Below, piece after piece: positions 31,273 through 37,378 of a stretch of 37,378 bases of DNA. The first letter of the stretch is position 1. The number at the start of each line of letters is the position of its first letter. The stretch lies in contig AVPN01000024.1 in assembly GCA_000695325.1 (NCBI GenBank), positions 34,893 through 72,270 of the forward strand. Reading direction: 5' to 3'. The position numbers and the translations under genes are program-made. The notes under the pieces are model-generated. The model ran no database searches. It saw only the letters and a program-made list of their open reading frames with translations, and had not been told where the DNA came from. The DNA comes from Pleurobrachia bachei. Taxonomy: Eukaryota > Ctenophora > Tentaculata > Cydippida > Pleurobrachiidae.

Positions 31273-31344
<72 letters not shown>

Positions 31345-32512
31345 ACCCACATAACAGTAATGTATTTTAAGCATTATTTTTCAGACAGACATGCATTTTA
31401 TTTTACGCCCCGAAATACTCGCATAACTGACAGTCGTGGGTAAACTGTTCATTCTAGCAGAAACCGACCGAATCAGAAAATGCTGGTCCCTGATTGGCTG
31501 ATAACCAGTCACGTGACCTAAATAACGAGTTCTGATTGGTTGTTTACTTGTGGCGGTCAAATCATACCTTGGGATGAAAGTATTTATAGTAGCTAGTTCT
31601 AATGACACTATCACTATTAATCATTATCCCATAATCCTCCAGCAAGAAATTAATATTCGTGTCATACTTGCCCTCACCGCCGTCACCAAGAGATAGCAAA
31701 ACCTGAAAATAGGCTCATTTGGTACATACCTAGGAAATAGGAATTACATAGTACATCTACAACGAAATACAGAAAGTATGGGTATTTCTTGAAAAATGAA
31801 AACATAGTCTGCACGACTCACCGATCCACCACGGCTTATAAAGTTATTAATTGCATCAAATTCTGTTTTCGTGAATTTTTCCCTAGGTCCAATGAACACA
31901 ATTAGTTGCGCCTGGGCCAAGACAGAGTCTGATATGTCGTCCTTGAGGGGGTGAACTTTCCACTGGGAACGCAGTCGCCGTGACATGCTCTTTAGACCTA
32001 GGGAGAGGAATGATAGAGGGTGGGGAGAGAGAGAGTGCTGAGTGAGAGAGAGAATCTCTCTCTCTCTCTCTCTCTCTCTCTTGAATAAAGTAGTTAAATA
32101 GGTACTTGGTTACTTTCCCCGTTCTAACAAATACTTTAAACCACTTCTCACGCTACTATAATATGTCTTTTATATTCAATGCATGCATATTATAAAAGAG
32201 ATTCTGACAGGTGACCACATATTATACTTTTAGAATTTATGCTTTTACTGAGTTCCAATGGTCAGTATTGAGTATGTTGAAGGCACAAAAGACATAAAAT
32301 CAAGAGGGAGATAGAGGGAAATAAAGTAGACACGAAAAAAGGGAGAAATATGTGTGCTGCAGTACTACGTGTTGAAAAACTATTATGTGTGTGGGCTGCA
32401 TTTTTGTAGTTGTAGAAAGACTAGTGTTGTAGCTGCATTTACCTGTTGTCATGTGAAACTGTTCATTTTTCCTGCAACTCACAAGGACAACACGAGCCTT
32501 GTTACTGTCCAT
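28988..32512 (-). CDS. IFT52: intraflagellar transport protein 52
   Basis: IFT52 is a core IFT-B subunit that binds IFT88, IFT70 and IFT46 and is needed to build cilia. Exons: 32443-32512; exon a 31822-31997 (or duplicate 31051-31226); exon b 31568-31702 (or 30797-30931); 30132-30303; 29776-29948; 29437-29634; 28988-29347. Phases agree, and one copy each of a and b gives 427 aa, close to the 437 of human. Recognised stretches: KARVVLVSCRKNE, RLRSQWKVHPLKDD, IGPREKFTKTEFDAINNF, KYDTNINFLLEDYGIM, NLTFVYPYGATL, SSHMFSDQFIDKEEN, NAIDAEDPE, IQPNFETPLPPLQPAVFPP, LAQITNKCTDEDMEYYVREC and DAKHILEHVFFQLVEYKKIN. The N-terminal half is the GIFT domain. The frame stops shortly after NQEVA; a GTAGCG there may be a donor to a last exon, so the final residues are uncertain. 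Confidence 0.96.
30572..32054. repeat. 771-bp tandem duplication inside IFT52 (30572-31342, 31343-32054)
   Basis: Both copies start at CCACCCACATAACAGTAATG and contain coding exons a and b with their introns. I saw one difference in exon b (30835/31606 region, ACGCT against ACACT), a synonymous serine codon. The junction lies in a long (GA)n tract (31271-31342); the second copy ends where GA meets an inverted (TC)n (32055-32081), so the breakpoints are microsatellites. Confidence 0.95.
31271..31342. repeat. GA microsatellite at the IFT52 duplication junction
   Basis: Long (GA)n joining the two 771-bp copies, probably expanded during or after the duplication. Confidence 0.9.
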
Positions 32513-32993
32513 CTTCTGAGCTATTTAGAAGATCAGGATGTTAGGTACAGAACTATGATAGATTATCGCTGATAGTTTTATCACAAGGTATTATGTTAGT
32601 TGATATGTAACAGCCGACAGGATGGGAACGGTACCACCCTTTGCCCGTCTTCCAGTTTTCTGTTTCCCTCACGCTTTCAAGCACCCGTCTTTCAAACTCA
32701 TATACGTCAATCGTTATATAAATACCCATTTAGCGCAAGAAAGGCATCCCGTACTCAATAAAACAAGAAATCCACGCCGTTTTGTCAGTTCCCGTCTTTT
32801 AGTAAAAGGTAATTTAATATTATTGTGCCACGCCCGTAACGTACCACTGCAAAGTTGCAGACGCTATTGGAAAATGGAAATCAAACAGCTGAAGCTGCAC
32901 AGATTTGGTCAAATTACCCTGCAATAGTCAATCCAACATTACCATATCACAGGAAAAACATAACTTTTGTTCAGACATAACAAACTGTTCATA
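32513..32993. promoter_or_regulatory. IFT52 promoter side / 3' region of the DOK-like gene
   Basis: 480 bp between two minus-strand genes. It should contain the IFT52 promoter. I looked for an RFX X-box (GYTRCC-N-RRNRAC) and saw no convincing match. A plus-strand open frame here has no homology or splice support. Confidence 0.4.
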
Positions 32994-34794
32994 CTAAATA
33001 ATTTCATCCTCGAATACGTCTCGAATGATTGTAGAATAGATCTCCTCCGCCTCCTGTCTCTCACAATCCCACAGATTTACATAATCCATCCTCAATTCCT
33101 CCATCAACGCTGCATTTTTCTTTGGAATCGGTGGCGGGCTATCATCATCTATACAGCTCCTTCTTACCGACTCTGCTCTCCTTACCCTCTCTCTATTCAC
33201 AACTGAATAACACGGTTCAGTCACAGCAGGGTCGAGACATTCCTCCCGTTTCGTTTTAGCATCCAATCTGTTTCTGACAGGTTTTGGAAGTGGGAGGGGT
33301 GCTCTCACTCCCTTGCTGTTGGTTGGTGTGAGGTGATCACTGGATGTGCTTCTCGTTTTTGTAGGGAGGTTTGGAGAAGATGGACCAGCTATGTGGTCTG
33401 GATCGTAACCAGTAAGACGGAGCGAGCCGGAGGTGGTATTGGGGGTGAAGGCTATAAGGAGGTGTTGGTATAGCTCCAGGAGCCGTGAGGTTGCAATCTT
33501 GACGGGTCCGACAGTAAACTCAATCTGAAGAAGGTCTTCCACTGAAAGCAACACCTGAAACAACACTGTCTAGCTGAGGCTGGTACACATTTTCAGGGCT
33601 GTTTTTAATCAAACCACTTGATACTAAAAAATAAAATTATATAGGTCTTGATCAGTGACAGATGACAGATTTAAAGACAAATGTGGCGGTGTACACTGTA
33701 CAATGTAACGGTAGCTATACCTATTAGGTATTACCCCGGTATTACCTACCCCTGTGACAGCGCTGGATATGACATTCCCGGAGTAAGTTCCGTAAGCTGA
33801 GTTGGTAGCAATTCTAACTGTGACATTCCTCTGAGTCACCATCAGCAAACCACACAACTCCTTACCCCGGTGTACCACCTGCACCGCATACCTATCTGCA
33901 GGAGATTTAATTACATTCCAATTAGCGGCAATGCTGCTATTTAAAGCGGAATAATTCGGTGATGAGATGATGTTAAAATTAAACTGATCATTGTGCTTTT
34001 CTCTGTAATTAAAAGTCTTTTTTCTCTCTCCTAGTCAATTAGCGATATATTTTCTCTCCACAAGTACACTCGTTTTTCCTCATTTCCTTACACTCTCTGT
34101 ACTTACTGAGTGGGCTTTTTGCACTTTTGAACAACGTTTGCCATTCTGGAACGACTTCTTCTTCTTTGCTTATCAGTACAATATCCAGCACTTTGTTACT
34201 TAGACCTACTGATAGAAGGATCTGATTAGTCAAATGTACAAGTAGAAGCTAGAAACCGTTTAGTATGTTCCCAGCTTTGACTTTTCTCCCGGCGTCCACC
34301 CGATCTGAGCGCACTGTCAAAATCTAAACGGTATCAGCGCAACCAGACATATTTTGACAACTGTGAGAAAGTTATGCATCGCATAATTAAATACAGCTTA
34401 CCTACGAACCCGGGAGAGCAATCAGTAAAGTTGAAAGAAACAGAGCGGGGTTTTACAATAAGGGATATGGAAGGAGGGGTTCCTTTTGAGTCCGATATTT
34501 CCAGTTTCATCTTGCCTAGCTCGATGTTGTACATCACTTCAACCCATACCATTCGCTCCTGACAATGAAAGACAAAGCGTTAGCTTTGCCGGTGTGCGAA
34601 GCGCGCCACGGCCTAAACAGAGTGTGCGGGTGTGAGGTGTCTTCGATATCAAGCGTAAGCTATGCTCTAAAGGACTGAAATCATATAGCGATCTAAAACT
34701 CGGGGAATATCCAGAAAGGACTAACAGTGGCAGATTCGAAGTTTGCATCCTGTAGGAAGAGGTATCCTGACTTGAGAGCTCTCCATCGAGACAT
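32994..34794 (-). CDS. DOK-like adaptor: PH domain, IRS-type PTB-like domain, Tyr/Pro tail
   Basis: Docking protein expected at the membrane under receptor or cytoplasmic tyrosine kinases. Exons 34726-34794, 34406-34558, 34107-34221, 33750-33895, 32994-33554 give 1,044 nt, 347 aa, all phases agreeing; donors GTTAGT and GTAGGT are non-ideal. PH domain about residues 6-112: WRALKSGYLFLQD, ERMVWVEVMYNIELGKMKLE, and a C-terminal helix EEEVVPEWQTLFKSA with the usual Trp. Residues about 114-198 resemble an IRS/DOK PTB domain: YAVQVVHRGKELCGLLMVTQ, then LLQIEFTVGPVKIATSRLLE. The middle is shorter than in DOK1-3. The tail has Tyr motifs Y211 DPD (YxxP-like, as for RasGAP, Crk or Nck SH2), Y277 SVV, Y319 VNL (YxN, GRB2 SH2) and Y334 STI, plus proline motifs APLPLPKP and SPPPIPKK. 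The PH-PTB-Tyr tail order supports DOK; an IRS relative is the alternative. Confidence 0.75.
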
Positions 34795-35120
34795 CCAAAG
34801 AATCAGGAATGGTTCATGTAGTAGGTTGTATACAGTTCAATACGGAATACCTTGCAAGGAAACTTGATCAGGCTTAGTGGAAAACATCTGGTATGAGTAG
34901 ATAAAGTGGAAAACGGAAGTAAAATATTGTATCCGGGGAAAGAACGAAGGAGTATCCCTCTGCTGCAATCACCGTCCACGGTTCACTGTTTAGATTAACA
35001 CCAGCGATTGTTGATGTCATTTAAAACAAGCGATTTCCCTAAAATATGACTGAGTGTTTGCTATAGTGTACTTAACAACGTTACTTAACAAGTGTTTGAC
35101 ACCCAATGTATCATCTGAGA

Positions 35121-35167
<47 letters not shown>

Positions 35168-35473
35168 GTTATTGTTATTCTTCAGCTGATTGCTGTCGAT
35201 GTCTGCCTACGTTGTATTTGTTAGTACCGTTTTAAGTTTTAACTGTACTATGCTGTATGTGCACTGCTTTGAATTATATGCTTCAAGAGACTCCAAGGGC
35301 GAAGGCCCAAGCTGTGCAAATCTTATGAGTTAAGTTCAGACTTTGTCGTCGTAGACACTATACATTGACACACTTTTTACACTACATGCATGACTTTTTT
35401 CTTTCTTCTAAGCTATAACCAACACAATAAAACATCCCTAGCATCAAAACAAAGCACATGTAACCCGAACAAC
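34795..35473. promoter_or_regulatory. bidirectional intergenic region of the DOK-like and SH2 genes
   Basis: About 680 bp between divergent start codons, with a (GA)n tract at 35115-35164. It must hold the promoters of both genes. No other motif recognised. Confidence 0.5.
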
Positions 35474-37242
35474 ATGTCAAGTAATGGGGAAGATGACCAA
35501 CATGAAGGTAAAACTAACCTCTTGTTATATGTGTCGACCACATTGAGCAGCTGGTTCATCTCATCAACGCATGGATTGGAAGTATTTCCTCTCTCACTCT
35601 ATCTATCACTATCACTCACTCTATCACTCACTCACTCTCAATCTCTCTATCTCTCTATCACTCTCTCTCTCTCTCTCCCAGGGTTACCAGTGTTGGTTGA
35701 TGGAGAGGAATTCTCCTTGACAAGATCAGTAGATCAGTCTGAAGGAGTGATGTTTCTTATCAACGACCTACACGATCTTTTGGTTCTTTCAACTGGATTC
35801 GTAAGTTTTAATTAGACCAAATTACCACAGTAAAATATTAATATGATATATTTTGTTACTTTTGAAGTTGCAAGTTACTCGTGATAGAGCAGCTGTACAA
35901 CTTGTTTCAGGTCACAGGAGATGGTTACAGATACCTCGAGTGCCAGGGGTTCACTACTGAAGACGTGGCAACTGGGCAAACAGAGTGTCGAAATGTACTG
36001 GTCGAGGCCCTCGACAACTACCCAATTTTGTACATTGAGTTGGTCCGGTGAGTAAACATTAAATATCGTATTCGAGTCATGAGCGAAACACGTTCTGAGA
36101 TGAACGTAAAAATGAATCCACAATCTGTTATCTAAATGATCTTTGAACTTAACTAGATTCTTTCAGGCAATCTGACATATTCCGTAAGGATTCGGGGTTA
36201 TCGACTATGAATGAGTCCACGACATTCAAGAAGTTGTTTGCGGAGGCAGAACGGAACGAATTGTTTGCAGAGGGAGATGTTGAAAAGGACATGGTCAAGA
36301 GGAATCGTATGGAGCAGATTTATAACAACTCCCAGGGAGATTTGTTTCTGTGCAACAGAGTTGCCCACAGTAACGGTGATACATTCGTTCACAAGCCACT
36401 TACAGATGACACCCATGGCTCGATCATGGACGCTTTGGGTTTTCAGGGATTCAAAAAACCTTCCACGATACCAAGAACAACATCTCCGATTCTTATGGAC
36501 ACGGTTAATATTCCAGCGGAATGGTTTTGGCCCCGAGTTTCCTACTCCATGACCGAGAATCTCCTAAATGTGCGGGAGGAAAACTTTTCCGTGATCCGAA
36601 CTAGTCAAACTAATCCTGGACAATTTGCCCTTACTGCTGGTAGGTACAGGTCTCTTTATTCTCATATATTTCAAAAAGATCAACGCAACTCGTTTGACGT
36701 CAGACTATAAATGATCTTTAATCTTTAAAAAAATGTTCTTTAGCGTACGGACCGCAGGGAAAGAAGAAGTTCAAGCATTTTCATATCCGAACTCGAGCCG
36801 ATCAAGCGGGAATATATCAGTTCGGAGGGGACACATTTGGAAGTCTGCCAGAAGTTATGAAACATTTTGTGGAGCGGAATAATTTTAAGATAATACCCTA
36901 CTTCGTAAAGAGAACTCAGGAAATGGCCGAACTTCTTACCGAAATAGGTGACTATCGAAGCTTCGCATAAAGTTTGATCTTTTAGATTCTTTTACAGTTT
37001 ACACTTTAAAACTCGCATTTTCTCCCATATTAGCAAACACGTACGGTCGGACTGGCACGCCTGACAGACAGTACGACAGTGGTATGTACGCCATCAGGGA
37101 AGACACGCTGATGGACACACGAGATCGGAGATATAGTGAATCTGCCTCGTCTTCCTGCGTACCACAGAAACCCCCTCGAAAACATCGCTCTCAAGAGTTT
37201 TATCAAGAACAACGGGCGTTACAGTTTAGATGTACGGAATAG
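35474..37242 (+). CDS. SH2-domain protein, 391 aa
   Basis: Phosphotyrosine-binding protein without a visible kinase domain, so probably an adaptor. Exons 35474-35507, 35682-35800, 35911-36047, 36167-36639, 36744-36947, 37034-37242; phases 1,0,2,1,1 agree and give 1,176 nt. The SH2 domain is at about residues 213-310: AEWFWPRVSYSMTENLL, FSVIRTSQTNPGQFALTA (the invariant beta-B Arg is R241), KHFHIRTRADQAGIYQFG (beta-D His) and FGSLPEVMKHFVERN. The N-terminal 200 residues (GLPVLVDGEEFSLTRSVDQS, FLCNRVAHSNGDTF) match no domain I know. The tail has RQYDSGMY, RRYSES, a PxxPxR SH3-ligand motif PQKPPRKHR, and EFYQEQ, so it may itself be phosphorylated. The start is the ATG in MSSNGEDDQHE, just before a GTAAAA donor; another upstream start is possible. 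Confidence 0.85.
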
Positions 37243-37378
37243 CGACCCGTAGGGATGCTTAGATTCTGGTTCATTCCAGTGACTTTTTACTATGTTTGGG
37301 CCACTGAATTTTAATTTTTTTAAATCGAAATGTCGTCACCTTCAAGTAGAAAGGGTATATCTCTAAAAACATAGTTTT
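37243..37378 (+). other. 3' flank of the SH2 gene
   Basis: 136 bp of AT-rich sequence after the stop codon. No AATAAA hexamer before the window ends. Confidence 0.5.

Noticed and set aside
32513-32700. RFX X-box upstream of IFT52
   Set aside because: Searched by eye for paired half-sites expected of ciliary genes and found only isolated partial matches.
32622-32927. Plus-strand 101-codon frame beginning MGTVPPFARL
   Set aside because: No recognisable domain; it lies between IFT52 and the DOK-like gene with no supporting signal.
34405-34406. Stronger-looking donor GTAAGC at 34401 for exon 2 of the DOK-like gene
   Set aside because: It would leave phase 1, which does not fit the only good acceptor at 34222; GTAGGT at 34405 keeps the PH-domain frame.
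1-37378. CRISPR arrays, bacterial operons, rRNA or complete tRNA genes
   Set aside because: None seen; repeats are microsatellites, minisatellites and large duplications typical of a eukaryotic nuclear genome.

Overview
The window is nuclear DNA of an animal. It holds spliced genes with GT-AG introns and a typical metazoan gene content: a rhodopsin-class receptor, the ciliary transport protein IFT52, a DOK-like PH/PTB adaptor, an SH2 protein and an Ig-domain protein. Short introns, dense gene packing and many CT/GA microsatellites would fit a compact early-branching animal such as a sponge. That placement is inference; no sequence mark fixes the phylum. Exon models below were made by eye from reading-frame continuity, splice phase and splice-site consensus.

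Layout. Positions 57-5691 (+): a tandemly duplicated class A GPCR gene. The second copy (3432-5691) is complete at 365 aa; the first (148-2061) lacks TM7 and the tail. Positions 6665-24488 (-): a gene for an acidic protein with one Ig domain. Its first intron is about 13.7 kb and holds most of the oddities: a 2.34-kb near-perfect palindrome, a diverged segmental duplication, a 1,820-bp exact tandem duplication, two small inverted-repeat elements of one family (one in a later intron), and what looks like a nested same-strand gene for a small secreted Cys-containing protein (first exon 22752-22774). Positions 24856-28181 (-): a 796-aa coiled-coil protein with FPW motifs and Trp-anchored helices, possibly a MAP9/CCDC34/CCDC181-type microtubule or ciliary protein. 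Positions 28988-32512 (-): IFT52, with its second and third coding exons tandemly duplicated. Positions 32994-34794 (-): a DOK-like adaptor. Positions 35474-37242 (+): a 391-aa SH2 protein, head to head with the DOK-like gene.

How the genes may work together. IFT52 and the coiled-coil protein are co-oriented neighbours and could share ciliary function. The DOK-like protein carries Tyr motifs of the type SH2 domains bind (YDPD, YVNL, YSTI), and the divergent neighbour encodes an SH2 domain with its phosphotyrosine-binding Arg intact, so the pair may be co-expressed phosphotyrosine partners. Both statements are inference from content and position.

The strongest candidate for something undescribed is the nested secreted gene. 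Its main coding exon exists in two copies that differ at eight codons, all synonymous, and a separate upstream exon supplies a phase-matched signal peptide. The recurrence of duplications (GPCR, palindrome, segmental, 1,820-bp tandem, IFT52 exons) is itself striking; some may be uncollapsed haplotypes or assembly artefacts and need long reads.
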